Shown in pieces: positions 37,390 to 50,194 of a stretch of 64,000 nucleotides of DNA. Numbering within the stretch: the stretch's first letter is position 1; every line of letters begins with the position of its first letter. The translations under genes and the position numbers were made by a program. The DNA lies in the NCBI GenBank assembly GCA_032158295.1, contig CM063253.1, positions 4,743,001 to 4,807,000 on the forward strand, written 5' to 3'. Under the pieces are notes generated by a model, which had not been told where the DNA came from, did not search any database, and was given only the letters and a program-made list of their open reading frames with translations. The stretch comes from Pycnopodia helianthoides. Taxonomy: Eukaryota > Echinodermata > Asteroidea > Forcipulatida > Asteriidae.

Positions 37390-37640
37390 GGGTAAACACA
37401 AATATTATTCTTTATCCGCGATGCAAATTTAACATCTACTAAAATCGTACCTACTGCTAAAAATATAAGATTCGAACTGCCTCTAGCTACCGGGCAATCT
37501 CGGTGGTCTAGTGGGGGAGGCATCTGCTCTAGAATGGCAAAGGTCGTGGGTTCGAATCCAACACAAGTAATATGCCTGAGGATTTGTTTTCACGGGACGC
37601 AGGAAAATACTGAGTGCCTATAGACGATGTGACCTGTGAC
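37390..37640 (+). mobile_element. tRNA-like repeat 'GGTCTAGTGG', tail followed by head
   Basis: The tail ('cacaaatattattctttatc', 'gatgcaaatttaacatct') comes first, then the head with A box GGTGGTCTAGTGG and B box GGGTTCGAATCC (about 37548), then the body 'gtaatatgcctgagg'. The same order occurs at 18360-18665. The tail includes CAAATTTAACATC, the uninterrupted version of the site invaded at 52671-53033. Confidence 0.75.
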
Positions 37641-38000
37641 ATCACATGTTTACAAAAGAGCCACAGAGCCTGGACTTCCTGCAGGCACGATTTGTACACA
37701 GCTCAATGGAAGAAAGCATAAAATCTTATATTTTATGGAGATTGCACTGTCTAATTCTTATCAACTTTTGATATGATGAAAGGGGGCACATCTAAAAACT
37801 TGTCCAGCTTTTACTTTCATAACTCTTGGTTTTATGTGGAAGTTATGACACAAAATGTCAACTTTCCCATAGGACCAGTGTAGTATCTTGCCTGCCAGAA
37901 TACTCAAAGAATGTACAAGGTCACACTTATTGTAAACAACGTTCACATGGTCTATACAGTGCTTCACACACACATCTGTATGCGGGTAAATAAAACACAA
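37630..38000 (-). repeat. Dispersed repeat, inverted relative to 54610-54990
   Basis: About 370 bp shared with 54610-54990 in reverse orientation, including 'acatcacatgtttacaaaag', 'gacttcctgcagg', 'acacaaaatgtcaactttcc' and 'atcttgcctgcc'. No coding frame. The class is unknown. Confidence 0.8.
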
Positions 38001-38040
38001 ACAATACCCTGTATAAAACTTCATCCAGTACTTTCATTAG

Positions 38041-39705
38041 TGCAGTGTGCTTGATAGTTGGAACAAATTGCCATCATTTCCTAACAAACAAGAAGATTAC
38101 ATCTTCTATTTGCTTAACCAAATTAAAACGCTTCAAACTGTGATCAAATGTGGCCCAGTGCGGTGTGTGTACACAGGCAAGTCAGTGCATGCATTCATGA
38201 TTTGTTTGTGTGACGTCAGACTTGTTTCTATGTGAATTAATGATGGCATAATAGCCTTCAGAAATACCAAGGTCAAATCGAATTGTTAATTAGATTGTTA
38301 ACTGCCGCATCCCAAACGATGTAGCTGAGCAAAATAGGGGGGTTTGGGAACCTTTATAAATTATTTGGATTGTGGCAATCTGCACGTTAGCATCCTTAAT
38401 CCTGTTATTTCTATTTAGCCTTGAATGTAAAAATCTTAACAGAATTTGAATTATTAATGGCCTTGAAAAATTTGTTTACATCCTGTGAAGTGAAGGACCT
38501 CCTTTTAAAAATCAGTTCTTGTAAATTTGTTTTCTAGAAAATATGTTAGTAAGTTGAATATAAAACAGGCAAAGAATCTAGAAAAATTGAAAAAACAAAA
38601 ATATACATTCATTGTTCCTGGAAAAAAAAGTTATTGCTAAGAAAAAGGCCTACCAACATCTGTTTTTTTTCTTTAAACAAGCTTCCAAAATCAATATTGG
38701 AAATAATATAGGGAGATGGGTAATAAGAAACAAAAACAAGTATTACATGTTAAATCAATGTTTCTTAGTAAATACCAACAGAGGAATATAATAATCTTGT
38801 TAGACTTACTGGCAGCTCAACAAGACTGACAGTAATCATAACAAGTGTATTTCTCCAGTTTCACAAAACAGGGAGGCCATTGACTGAAGGGATTAGAAGT
38901 TTTTTGATTGATCAGCTTTCCACAAATCTGATTAGTGCCCTCGGCAAACTCATCATCAATGAGAGACTCGCAGCATCGCTGAAGGAAATGCTCCCTCAAT
39001 GACGATGACGTGCTCATACATTAATGTCATCTTTAGGAAGTTGTGGTGAATTTTTGTTATCTTATTATTTCTTTTCCGGAGATAAACGATAAAAAAAATC
39101 GACCCATTAAAAAAGTAACCGTTGATAATAACATTTTCTTTAGCTCAGCATAAGTAGACAGCATATCGTTGGCTCACGACTATAAGGTCGTTTAGTGCGG
39201 TTTGTATGGTTTTTTTTATTAAAGTGCTTTTGCATATTTTGGAGCTCCTGGTAAATGGAGTTTATTGATCAAGAGTGGTCTCCAAAGTAATTGTTTGGCA
39301 AAAAGAAACAATAATTCTCAAGGCAAAACTATTAAATTTGGACAATTTAGATTTTTTTTTCTCTTCAAATTTATAAGCATTTTTCATTTAACGACCTTTT
39401 GACCATTACGGATATGAAATTTGCAAGGGACGACATGATAAGACTGAGCAGCAATATGAAATTAGAGTAAAGCCACACAATCTCGTTTGCAGATTGTACG
39501 TGCCTCCATGCTATCTTTTAGTTCGTCTTGTTTTACCAGGGTAGCCCCATCAGTTTTCAAAGAGCTGTTCTATTGAGGTCGGGGGTGATGTCTGATTGTT
39601 AGTTTAAATTGCACCCAGGTAAAAAAACAAACATATAATCCATTATTTTACGTAACAATATTTAATATTCATACCTGACTAATGCTAAGAATTGGACATT
39701 ATTTC

Positions 39706-39708
<3 letters not shown>
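38041..39708. other. Non-coding, nothing recognised
   Basis: AT-rich, no gene. A CRE-like TGACGTCA occurs at about 38211. Confidence 0.4.

Positions 39709-39742
<34 letters not shown>
39709..39742 (+). repeat. Poly-A run, 34 bases
   Basis: An uninterrupted run of A. It could be the tail of an old retroposed copy, but the upstream 100 bp shows nothing recognisable. Confidence 0.9.
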
Positions 39743-39743
<1 letters not shown>

Positions 39744-39915
39744 ATCAAACGATAAGTAATCGCTGCGATGTTACTCAGCCCATTTATTTCGTAGCACCCC
39801 GAGCAGATTTCTTTTTGTAGAGGAGAAGGAAAATAAAGTAAGCGATGCTGGCTTTTATTTGAATTGGAGATTTCTTGCGATGATTAAACACCTATCTTCT
39901 TTTATTCACAGTTAA

Positions 39916-40325
39916 AGGTATAGGGTCACCGTTTGGCTTTTGGGGGGCAACCGTATAATACTGATTTTAGGCGAAATTTTCAATAAAAATCAGCTGTAAA
40001 AGTTCCCGTTGGATACAGTGTCAACTTCTTGAGAAAAACAACAAAAAACTGTCACAGTATTTTAATTTAAAAACGTTGAATCTATCCATGTTTAGCAGGT
40101 ACCCACCGCATCTCATGGCTGTATTGACGGTTGCATTCAAACATACACCACAATTTCTTTTAAAATTTACCAACAGGTAAATGTCTGGAGATTCAAAATT
40201 TTTTTGACAAACCTTTACTGTTTATGGGAGCACTTCAGGATGCTTACTACCATTACAACTGAATGGTTCGATACATTAATTTGCCCCCACCTTAAAATTA
40301 CGTATTCCTCCCCCCAAAAAACAAA

Positions 40326-40357
<32 letters not shown>

Positions 40358-40480
40358 CACAACAACGACAACAGTCTAAAAAATGTAAATGTTTGGTTAC
40401 ACCATTGTTTTTGTAATAAGAAAATTTTTGGAAAAAAAATTACACAATTTCCTTTTGGGGGTCAAGTCTGTAATGTTCCT
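39916..40480. mobile_element. Possible TTAA-flanked element, unclassified
   Basis: It is bounded by TTAA at 39912-39915 and 40481-40484. The right end, CTGTAATGTTCCT, matches the family 2 terminus, and the left end, AGGTATAGGGTCAC, is like family 5. The 565-bp interior has an (AAAAC)n tract at 40320-40360. It may be a chimaera or two overlapping insertions. Confidence 0.4.
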
Positions 40481-40484
40481 TTAA

Positions 40485-42519
40485 GGTAGATGCCTAAAAA
40501 CTGTCATAAGTAGTTTGGGGGTCAGACAAATCTGGGTTTTGAAATGCGCATTAACGGTGTAGACTATCTCTGGATATGTTTATTCTGCAAAATTATTCTA
40601 AATAAATAAATGAAAATGAAAACAACTGGAAATGAAAATGTTAGCTTAGTATACTATAAGGCTATTACTTATCCACAAAAATCCAAAGGGTTTATAAGTT
40701 GAAGATTATTGTAAAACAGGGGGTAAATGCTCAAAAACCATAATGGCAATAATCTTCAGGGATGAGAACTTCCAGACTTTCATCTGAATTCAGACTTTTT
40801 AAGTCAGCCTGGTGAAGGAAATCGGCCCTTATTTTTTGTCCACATAATAAAGAAATCTTACCCTTTGATCTACTTCTCTAGTGCTGACTACACTGTTCCT
40901 AAAACCTCTGTGAATTCTAAACCCCCAGTTGTTCACACCAAAGGGTGGAAACGCCCAACCTCTTCCCCAGGGTGTGTCAAGCAGTACGAGGTTGACCCTC
41001 TCTCACCCTGGTATTGGATCATTTGCATATCCAAAATGTGTGGATACGCATGCAAATTAGAATAGTCTGGCTGCTTTTCGAAATTCACATCTTCGTCATA
41101 GTCTCGTGGTCCGGTACCAGATTTAATAGCCTGTTTGTACATTTGTTGCCGGCCGGCTGTTTTGACAAAGGTTAACATTTCGGTTGTCCAATCACGGTCC
41201 AAGTAAGGAGTTTCCCTCCCAGGGTTTACTATTGTAAACATGGTTGGAAATAAAGTAAACCATGGGGACGAGGTTGGGAAACGCCATCATTTCAGCACAT
41301 CTCAAATTTGGATCCTAGCTTCAGACATTTTTTTCCCGTCAGCTATGACTCTCACCCCTGACCTCTCAAGACAAGTGGATGTACCTCTTGATGTGTCGTG
41401 ATGTTTATGTATAGAGCAGATGATGTCCATTCCTACACATACGGTCAAGGTCTTAAGTCGAAGATGCGGATTAAATGATACTCATGTTTTTGGGCGAGTT
41501 GCACATCTGTCTCTGTAATGCAACTTCCTCTGCTAATCCACGCCTCTCCCCAGCGTAAGCTGCTTTTGTAAAAAAACATCAGAGGAGCTCACATGTACTA
41601 TCGCTCATCAGATATGGTTGATTTAGAGAGGACAATTTTCTCTTATCGAGACATCAATATATTTCAGAGCCATGGTGAAACTATGGGTTGCTGATAATTG
41701 TTTTTCTTTCTTCAAAGTGAGAAAGCTGATGTCGTGTACGAGCTGATGATGTTTAAAAAAATATGTACCATGGTGCGCGGCAATGCTTCCTTCCTTCCAT
41801 TTACATTCTTGTAACCAGAGTGAGGCTGGGAGAAAATTAGTCTGGACCCTCTGTACGAACTGATAAATGGTACTTGTCGTTCTCATTTTGTATACGAGGA
41901 TCTGATACTTGTGAACGAAGGTCTACTTGAAGCCTGAATATACACAGTTTATTATTTTGAACTGATGGCGTGCAACAGTAAGAAATGTTGCCCATCAAAG
42001 ATGAAATCTTCAAGATGATGATTCTAACTGCAATAATTTTTTAGATTAAAATGTATCTTTTTTTTAGTACAGCTATGTCACTTTTTTTTCAGGCTGCCAT
42101 TTTTACATTCCTCATGTTTATTATTATTTTGTTTACCTTCCATAGCTCTCCTGGAGGTAGAAAGCCGATTAAATTGATGCGAGAAGAAAATGAATTCCAG
42201 GGTCTTTCCAATTGTGGTTTGCCTTAATGATTTCATGCCGAGTCCGAGGGACACCCCGGGGCGAATCTCAGAGGGTCCAGGTGCCAAATATACATCCAAG
42301 CTCACTGCTTGAGTCACACGTGGGGCACAACTGTTTCAATTGAATTAAACAAGGAGAGAAGCTCCAAATGCCATTTTGATTCATTCATGCAAGTTAGTTT
42401 GGATATTGGTGCGGCACGCTAATGCCTGTTCATATCTCATGCCTTTATGAGCAAGGCATGGATTCAATCAATAGTACGGAAAAAGCTTGAAGGTCAGGCT
42501 CAGTTATGATCAAGGCCCA
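40485..42519. other. Non-coding, nothing recognised
   Basis: No credible gene. A less AT-rich stretch at 40920-41260 contains an open frame on each strand but no splice signals or recognisable protein. Confidence 0.4.
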
Positions 42520-42700
42520 ATCTCATAGAGCTTCTTATATATAAGTACAAAAATTTGCTCAGCGAAAAATATTTGTGCTTACCGAAAATAGGTAACCATG
42601 CAGCCAAAGTGCGATTTTCACATAATGTACTATTTTTGACTGGTTTCCTGCTAATTTTTGCTTAGCAAAGTATGAATTTTTGTAACGGAGAGCCATGTTC
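42520..42700. repeat. GCTAAGCA-type dispersed repeat fragment
   Basis: A segment starting 'aggcccaatctcatagagc' with several 'gcttagca/gctcagcg' words. Relatives are at 48470-48620 and 63413-63545. I recall such 'gcccaatttcatagagctgc' repeats as abundant in echinoderm genomes; that is memory only. Confidence 0.6.
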
Positions 42701-45610
42701 TGTCACAAGGCATGATTGAGATTAACATTTTACACTGTGCTTAGCCCGACACTGCAAATCTGCAATACCGCGGCATGCAGTATTAAGACCTCTCATGTTG
42801 GGACTCTGTACAAGTTTAACCCCTCCATTAACTAGATAATCTCTTGTGGAAGTATTGGCTAATTGCCATTAGTAATTAGTCGAAGACATGTGTCTCTTTC
42901 GGGAAACCTCAAAAGTGAGATGACCTAGCTTATACGCCCATCTGAATAACATGTTTTGATATAGGAAAGGGCGCTCACATAGGATGCTTTGTGAAACTGT
43001 AAAAACAATATGACCTACATGTACACCTACGGTCTTCTGTTACATGCATCTTTGGGGATGTGTAACTCTTCTTCTTGAAACTGGAAATGCAATTATTGAG
43101 ATATAGGCCCCTTCCTGTATTAATAAATAGTTTGTCATTGTTACATTAAAAAAGTGACTCTTCATAAAAATTGTGTGACGAAATGTGTAAATTCCTTGTT
43201 ACAAATATCAAATACTTTGGAAATAATAAGTTCCTTTTTAACAATTAAAACCCATTTTGTTTTACATAATACAGTATCTTTGGGAATCAAATATAAAAAC
43301 TTACCTTTGAAGAATTGAATTTTTGCAAAGTTGTTACAAGAGTTAGTCATTAAGCAGAGCTTCAAGTGTTGAATTTTTTTTTGTCCAAGTTGTTTTCAAG
43401 TGTAGGAATAAGAAGCACCAAAAAGACGACAAAGACATTCCTGGGAGAGTTAGGAATGATCTCAAATAAATTGCTGAGGTTTATGTTCCTTTGAGGATTG
43501 TTAAGAGTGGCGTACATGGCTGATGATTCTGTCTTTCTTTTCATCAGGAAATAAATGAGACAAATAATCCTAAACTGAAGCTCCTTTAAAAAAAATTCTG
43601 TCGTAATGCAGAATAATTTATACGAAACGTCGATGTTATCACCTGTTTTGAAGATGATATTTTGGTTCTTAATCTCTCGTAGAAGGAACGCATCAATCTA
43701 ATGAATGCACGGACGGGGTATCCTGAGAGATCCGTGCGGTTTCAGCAATCCGCCATCGGGGGGAAGGGGGGGGGGCGTGTGGGCGAATATAGAAAATTCA
43801 TCTTGAAAAACACATTTTCCTCTCACTGTCATGCAAGCCGTTCTTGTTGTTCTGAGTCGTTCCGCATCGCGTTGTAACAGAAGAGGGGGAGAACGAAAAT
43901 AATAATAATAACGGGAGATGGAGAGATAAGTGTGTCTGACGACTAGGGATGTTAGTCAGCACATAGGGACCTTACAAGCGATTCCTGAGCTAGTATTATA
44001 AAGGCATTAAATATTGTTACCAACCTGTTGGTTAGGTTTCAATATTTTTTTTAAGCTCATAAACATGGAGCATGAAAGAAGAAATTTAATAGATCACTAA
44101 CGTTGTTGGTTATTTCGTAAAAAAAGAGACAACTGAGCCATTGCAGTCAAACTTTCATGTGTGGAGAAAACCGCGTTTGCAGTTTGTTTGAAATTGTTGT
44201 TATCGGAGGCTGTTTGCCGGTTTAACTTTTACATTGACCAACCATGAAAGTGGTGGTCTTAAACCGTGCGGATCTGTTGTTGTTTTGATCGTAGTAAGTT
44301 TAATTAATGAGCAATTAACTGTTCATTGTAGTTGTCTCTTTTTGTGTGTGCAAACGAGGTCTGTGTGCAATCCGATATATGCACAAACCAATGTGTAAAC
44401 GCGACGTGCTGTTCCTGAAAATCTCAAACTTATCCATGCCATATATAACTGTCTCTTCATGAAAATCATCTTTTCTTTTTGTACACTGTGCCAGTGCTAT
44501 GTACTTTAAAATGAAAAATTTGCAAAACCGAAAATTGGCTGTTCGTGAAAACTCGAAACCGTGAATCTAGTGACATTAATGCTTGCGCTAATAGTTAGTG
44601 TAAAGAATTGTGACGTTTTATGACTTGAAATTTGGGAAAATGCTGATGTCAATGATAATATCTATAATATTGTAAAACACCGATTTGCCAAAATGTGTGA
44701 TTTTTTAATGAGCTTGTTGTTTATAAAGGTTTGACAATTTGTTGCATCATTCAGGGAAACCGTAGTGCCTTTTGTTTTCTCAAGGGAATAGATTAGATAA
44801 CATTGTATTGTTCCACTAGAAAAATTGTTTATGGCCTTTTGGCAAAATAATACCAGCATAAAATACATAGAATATAATATACAAGAATAATACACACAGA
44901 TCATGATAATTGTCAACAAGTATTTCATTTCATTTCATTTCGGTTTTATTTCACCAAACAAAAACTCCAAGGACTAAAAACTCTTTGGTGTACAGTTTTC
45001 ATCATTGACAGTTAAAAATTTGGTGGGAATAAATGTATAAGGTTGATAAAAAATATTTGGCATACATTAAACTAAAAAATATGTGTATCATTTAAACATT
45101 TAGACCAATACTAAACAACAGACATAATCTCGTATCTATTGAAACAAAATAACAGCCTAACCACCTTATGAGAAAAATTGCCGGTTTTCTGACTGATGTT
45201 TTATTTTCCTTTGTGAGACAAAGGGGGCACCATAGTTCCCATGGTACAACTACCCGATTATGATTTTTGGCGTTCAAACCACTGTTTCATACTCCATGCC
45301 AATGTGAACACAGAGCAAATTTGATGCCACAACTCTATATTCGCAGCGAACATTTGGCAAGAATCAAGCACATTTTCAACTAGAGCAAGTTGCTCCCTTG
45401 AGAATGTTGCGGCATCTGCATGAAGTATGACCAGGGCGTTGGAGCAATTATTGCACTGCTGTTTTGGGGTGTATATATTTGTTGATGGTCTGATTTTCTC
45501 TATTCCTAGTTTTCTTCATAACTCCCACCATGTATTGTTTCCCGAGGCTTTCATGGTACTGTCTTTTTGGGTTCAATAATAATGTATTACCAAGCCGAAC
45601 CTGGAGGGGC
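42701..45610. other. Non-coding, nothing recognised
   Basis: About 2.9 kb without gene or matching repeat. A G run occurs at 43757-43773. A GC-richer block at 43680-43880 may be regulatory. Confidence 0.4.
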
Positions 45611-45720
45611 AAAAATAGTCAGACACCCCCGCTGACTGTAATAACAATCAGGTTATCATTATTGCTAATGCACACGGGGAACTCGACAAGAAATGGCGGC
45701 AGCTTGATAAAGGTGCTTAG
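45611..45720 (+). repeat. Dispersed repeat fragment
   Basis: Shares 'aaatagtcagac', 'ttattgctaatgcacac' and 'ggcagcttgataaa' with 32699-32815 in the same orientation. Confidence 0.6.
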
Positions 45721-45894
45721 GGCCATCACTCCAATCACTTTCACATCCATTTATGGCGTTTGTGGATTTTGTGTTAAAGGGAGACTCTACAGGCCAGAGT
45801 GGCGTGAAACTCTAACAGAAGCGACCAGGGCAATCAATATCAAACCAGTCGATGGTGAAAACTGCTTTACTTTATGGAAATAAACAATTCAAAC

Positions 45895-45945
45895 AAACTA
45901 CAAGACCGCAAGGCTTTAGCTCAAAATGTTACCGGACCGGAATTT
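45895..45945 (-). mobile_element. Fragment of CAGGGCTCGAA-ended MITE
   Basis: About 50 bases ('acaagaccgcaagg', 'gctcaaaatgtt') match the inner right part of copy A in reverse orientation. It abuts the TTAA element that starts at 45955. Confidence 0.6.
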
Positions 45946-45954
45946 TTTCTTTAA

Positions 45955-46307
45955 AGGCCCTGTACACTATTGGTAAGATAGAAAACACAAACGTTCACAG
46001 ATTCACACATAACTTACATGGTTTAAAGTAAGTAATGGTAGAAAGGGTTCCTTAAAATATTTCTGCCTAAAATGCTATCGTTTCTGAGAAATGAATAAAA
46101 CAATAGTTTTTATCACGCGCGATAATAAACTCGATATTTGAAAAACAGAAAACACATAAGGTCCCTTTTCACTATTTTCTCGTGACCTCGATGACCAATT
46201 GAGCTCAAATGTTCACAGGTTTGTTATTTCATGTATGTGGTTGATTACACAAAACATGAACCTGTCTGTGATTATTTTGTCAGCTCTACCAATCCTGTAT
46301 AATACCT
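45955..46307 (-). mobile_element. TTAA-flanked MITE-like element, family 3, copy b (inverted)
   Basis: A 353-bp element between TTAA at 45951-45954 and 46308-46311, with ends AGGCCCTGTACACTATTGG and ...AATACCT. The central palindrome TTATCACGCGCGATAA (46110-46125) has one mismatched pair. Confidence 0.85.
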
Positions 46308-46311
46308 TTAA

Positions 46312-47074
46312 CAAGACCAGTTTATCAAAAAGAAAAACAACTATTTACACAGTTTTACTTTTATTTAAACACTATTAAAGGAAGATTCATCACATTTGTC
46401 TTATGGGTGAGTGTAGTTGGGTACTCGAGAGAATCGATAGATGTTTATCAGACTTAAAGTCACCATGTGAACTTCATTTTATTGAAGATATTACACAGTG
46501 AGGTATTACTATTTTCTTTGAAAAGGCACAAGACCCCCGGACTTGATTTTACCTTTGGTGCAGTGTGAACATCGAAAAATATATTTATATCTGCTTATTT
46601 ATTGTTTAACAGGTTGAGAAATTAAATTGAAAACATCTGTTTTTCAAGCAGTCATAATGCTAACATTCAGAACTAAGAGGGGGGGGGGGAATTATCGGAG
46701 CCATGTCGTGAAGAAGCGTCCCTCGTCGTCAGATGCAGCCTTGCATCTTTTTTCATTAGCGAGGCCAGTCATGGGTGAAATGAGGCATTGGGGCCATTGT
46801 AAACCTCGGAGATTAATCAAGCAGAGCCGGGTAAACTTTCGACAGGAATTTGAATCACGCAAACAGTCAATTCCATCACAAGACAAGAGGAAAAAGAAGA
46901 AGAAGAAGAAGAGAAAAAAATCAGTGCGATGTGCATGCTGCACTGCATTGTTTTTTTTTTTCATGGACATTTTGATATGTGAATTAAATTTCTTCTGAAG
47001 TATAGTGTGGTCACAAAATGACATGATAACAAAATCTCCAAGCAGCCTCAGTGCTAGTGAAAGTGGTGTGATTG
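46312..47074. other. Non-coding with a GC-richer block
   Basis: The block 46690-46880 is less AT-rich than its surroundings and is open on both strands, but it lacks splice sites and ends in an A/G-rich run (46885-46920). It may be a conserved regulatory element. Confidence 0.35.
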
Positions 47075-47078
47075 TTAA

Positions 47079-47476
47079 AGGTGTAGGGTAGTGACCCCCC
47101 CCCCCCAAAAAGGAACTGTGTAATTTCTATCCGAAAGCTTACTTGTTATAAAGACGGTAATGGAAGTGAGCATATTTCGTCTGAAATGCCCCCGTTGATT
47201 AAAAATCAATAGAAACATTTGAACCTGAGATGAATCATTTCTCAGATTTCTGAGGGTTGATGTCCGTTCCTGAATACTGCAACCAGAAGTGTGGTTTCTA
47301 CCTGTTGTCCCCTCGCTAAAAGTAGATGGATTGGACATTCTTGTGAAAAACAGTTTTTTTAAATGTTTTCTGAACAAGTAGACATAGATGAAACTTGTGA
47401 CTTTTATTGTATCTTTCTCTATAATTTTGCCAATAATAAGCATACATTGATAAAAAACCAATGTATGACCTTGCCT
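47079..47476. mobile_element. TTAA-flanked MITE-like element, family 5, copy b
   Basis: A 398-bp element between TTAA at 47075-47078 and 47477-47480, aligning with 5572-5973. A run of C (47096-47106) follows 'gtagtgac', as in copy c. The centre (47225-47245) has short inverted arms CTGAGA/TCTCAG, unrelated to the palindrome of copy a. Confidence 0.8.
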
Positions 47477-47616
47477 TTAAGGAGTTTTTTTTTTCTATAG
47501 AAAAAGGCCCTGCCTTGGCTATGATTCCCCAGTCTTTTGTGCAATAGATCTTTTCAGGGGTGGCCATTTTTGTCTGGTTTCCTGTACATACACATGACAA
47601 GAACATTTCACGCTGA

Positions 47617-47725
47617 GGAACCTGACTATTTTTCCCTTTCAGCCTCAGTTTGGTTATACACAGGACTGTATGGTAGAAAAGCAAGATGGTCGCCCCATGA
47701 TACAAGTCTTTAAGGTGGGTCTATT
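47617..47725 (+). repeat. Dispersed repeat fragment
   Basis: Matches 30670-30780 ('gactattt', 'cagcctcagtttg', 'caagatgg'). Confidence 0.55.
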
Positions 47726-47977
47726 TGTATTACCACAGGATAGGTATAGACAGAATGTCAAAGTTTAACATACTGAAATGTCAGCCTTCCTTGAGCTTCT
47801 CAACATCAGGGATACATTACGTCCCCAACATGTTGATCGTTAGAATTTTCTTTTCCAACTGACTTTAACAATCTAAGATTGGACAGACAAAAGTCTACCG
47901 AGGGGCACTTAGTGTGCTCAACATTTCTGCTTACTGTTACACTGTTATGGTGTTTGGCCCTGATCAGTGATGATTGC

Positions 47978-48260
47978 TGTTCTATCTTTCTGGTGATGAA
48001 ATCAAGGGCCCTTCGAAAGTGACTAGCACTGTGACCTGTAAGCCTGAATAGAGATGATGATGATGAAAATGTCAGTTGCAGAAGGTTGAGGAAAGCCCCA
48101 AATTGGGGGAAAACCCACCCAACCAGGCAGGGAATCAAAACCCAATCCACAAGCAAGGCTCCGGTTAGTGTGGGATTCGAACCGGGGTCACAGAGGTGAA
48201 AGCCAGGGAATTAGAAACCACTGAGCCAACCTGAATGCCCAACCTGGATGCTACCTTGAT
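47978..48260 (-). mobile_element. tRNA-derived SINE-like element, minus strand
   Basis: On the minus strand a head-like GGTTGGCTCAGTGG and a B box GGTTCGAATCCC (about 48172-48183) are followed by a body rich in 'gggttttcccccaa' and a tail that ends 'ccttgatttcatcacc'. It aligns with 25190-25500, and the body with 60770-60990. Confidence 0.75.
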
Positions 48261-48377
48261 ATGAAAACAACAAAATATGCAGCGCATGGTATATTTATTT
48301 GTTATCCACTCTCAGGCATGATAGTTGATCTTGTAAGGGCGAGGCAGTTTTTTCTTAGGAATGAGCATCTTTTTAGC

Positions 48378-48410
48378 CTTCGAAAAGACTCTGCTAGGGT
48401 CGAAACGTCT
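48378..48410 (+). ncRNA. Hammerhead-like motif, Penelope-type, decayed
   Basis: The text CTTCGAAAAGACTCT then GCTAGGGTCGAAACGTC fits the pattern (CTGAAGA)-A-GAC...GTC-GAAAC seen in hammerhead-like motifs of Penelope-like elements, but the first core box (CTGANGA) is damaged. It is unlikely to be catalytically active. Compare 50222-50252. Confidence 0.45.
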
Positions 48411-48469
48411 GGCCACTTACTATTTTTTTGTAAAGAGCATCTCAACGAATGACAAAATAATTTCTCCAG

Positions 48470-48620
48470 AGCCCAATTTCATAAAACTGCTTAAAAGCAG
48501 TTCTGCTAAGCAAAAATAAGCAGGATACCAGCCACAGCTGGTACATGTGGATTAGTAATTAGGCTGGTAATCTTATTCTGGGAAGCAACAATTGTTTTCT
48601 GCTAAGCTAATTTCGCCCCC
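48470..48620. repeat. GCTAAGCA-type dispersed repeat
   Basis: Begins 'gcccaatttcataaaactgc' and contains 'ctgctaagcaaaaataagca' and 'ctgctaagctaatttcg'. Same family as 42520-42700 and 63413-63545. Confidence 0.65.
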
Positions 48621-49732
48621 TGGACTATTCTAAGGGGCACCAAGGTAGGGGCATGGAGGCAATTAATTACCTCAGATGCCTGAGTATCCGAGGTCCTCTG
48701 CCTCATCCCATCCCAGTCTGATGACCCTATCAGTCTGGCCATAGTCTGTCCCTAATCAAATCAATTGCCTTATCAATGTCAGACAGTGTTTAATGGAAGC
48801 TATGATTAGAACCAATGCCGTTGCCTTAATTGCTGTATTGGTAACTAATTAGCCGCCCCGCCTGCTCCACCGTGCAGCTTTAAAGTTGCAGGATTGGTTA
48901 GTATTGCAGAAAAACAAATCATTGGTCGATCGGAAAGCTGACTGATAGACCTTAGGGAGCGTCTCGAAAAATCTGAACGCTAGGAACGTTTCTAATTGGA
49001 TCGGTTTTAAGTATTCTTGCACTTGCACATTGGACCAGTCAAAATGCTAACGCGTGTACTCACTCACGTAGGATTGTGCCCGAAGTTTGGCACCGGATTG
49101 CTATAGGGCATGCCTCGACCCTAGAACGTGCCCTACTTTTGAGACAACCCTCCCCCTACGCACATGAGTAGAGCGCCCTCGGCTAGAGGGTAGCCCGACA
49201 TTGGCCATCCTGTGAGCCGTGCGTATAATAGATGTGTGTTACTTTCCGTTGTTTCACCATCGTTTTACCTCTAAGATGGCGTCGTAACGACGTCAATGCA
49301 AAAGGCCTTTTTTTCCAAGTTCATACTAGTGCCAGTCCTTCAGAGAAATGTTTACAAGTCAAGAAATAGCATGGGATACCTCACAAATCACCGTAGCTTA
49401 TTTCAATTGCCACCATCGAATTAAGGCTGATATCAAATGAAATGAAAAAAAAGATGTTATTTTCTGTTAAACTTGACCATTGAATTTGATGAAATTTTTC
49501 GAGGGTGGGTTCCTGAAGGTGTGTTCATTGACAACTAGAAGATGGAATGAATTCTACCCTTCAAAAACCAATGATGTGGTATATATACTTCTAAGACAGT
49601 TATGTCTTAGAAAATGGTTTAGTTTGTCCTTATACTGTCAGGCAATTGAACCAAAAGAGACTGAAGGCTGGGGATTGGTTACTTTTCTACACAACAATAA
49701 TGCACCTTTCCCTTGAAATGAAGTTAATCTCA
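48621..49732. other. Non-coding with a repeat fragment
   Basis: No gene. A segment at 49460-49570 ('ttcctgaagg', 'gaattctaccctt') matches 57734-57840 and may be the same repeat as around 63590-63690. Confidence 0.45.
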
Positions 49733-49740
49733 TTTCTAAT

Positions 49741-49929
49741 CAGTGGCACAACCAGAGGGGGGGGCTCATGGAGCCCCCCCCCCCGCTCAGAACCCTTGCC
49801 CACGCCCCCCTCTTGCTCCCCCCTAATGAGATAAACAAAAACGCACAATGGATGTTTGATACATTAAGTATCCCCCCTCGCCCCAATTATGTCTTTGCCC
49901 ACCAAATAAACATGCCTGGTTAGCCACTG
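49741..49929. mobile_element. hAT-like MITE, CAGTGGC ends, copy 1
   Basis: A 189-bp element starting CAGTGGCACAACCAG and ending CTGGTTAGCCACTG. The flanking octamers TTTCTAAT (49733-49740) and TTTACAAT (49930-49937) match at 6 of 8, as expected for an aged 8-bp duplication. The 8-bp duplication and CAGTGGC-type end are typical of hAT elements. The interior contains runs of G and C. No transposase. Confidence 0.85.
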
Positions 49930-50194
49930 TTTACAATGTCTCCTTTAAAGTTACCACAAATTCATTAATTAAGGACACACACACACAGATACTACATCAT
50001 CTTGTGATAGATCACATGAAAAGGAACGTGCCACAAACGACTGTTTTAATGGTTGTACTATTTTGCAGTTGACACGATAACTGACTTCAAATTTAAACAA
50101 CAAGATAAAGAACATAATGGGCTGCCTGATAACGTGATTTCTTTTGCTTTACATTTAAATTTATTGCTTCTTCGGTTATTAAAAATCTATTCTT

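Noticed and set aside
40933..41241. 102-residue minus-strand frame
   Set aside because: No acceptor or donor, no recognised protein; left as non-coding.
46627..46998. 123-residue basic frame and its antisense partner
   Set aside because: Ends in an AAG repeat; open on both strands, which points to composition and not to coding.
47096..47476. 128- and 129-residue minus-strand frames at 47075-47705
   Set aside because: They lie in a family 5 MITE and its flank and overlap each other in different frames.
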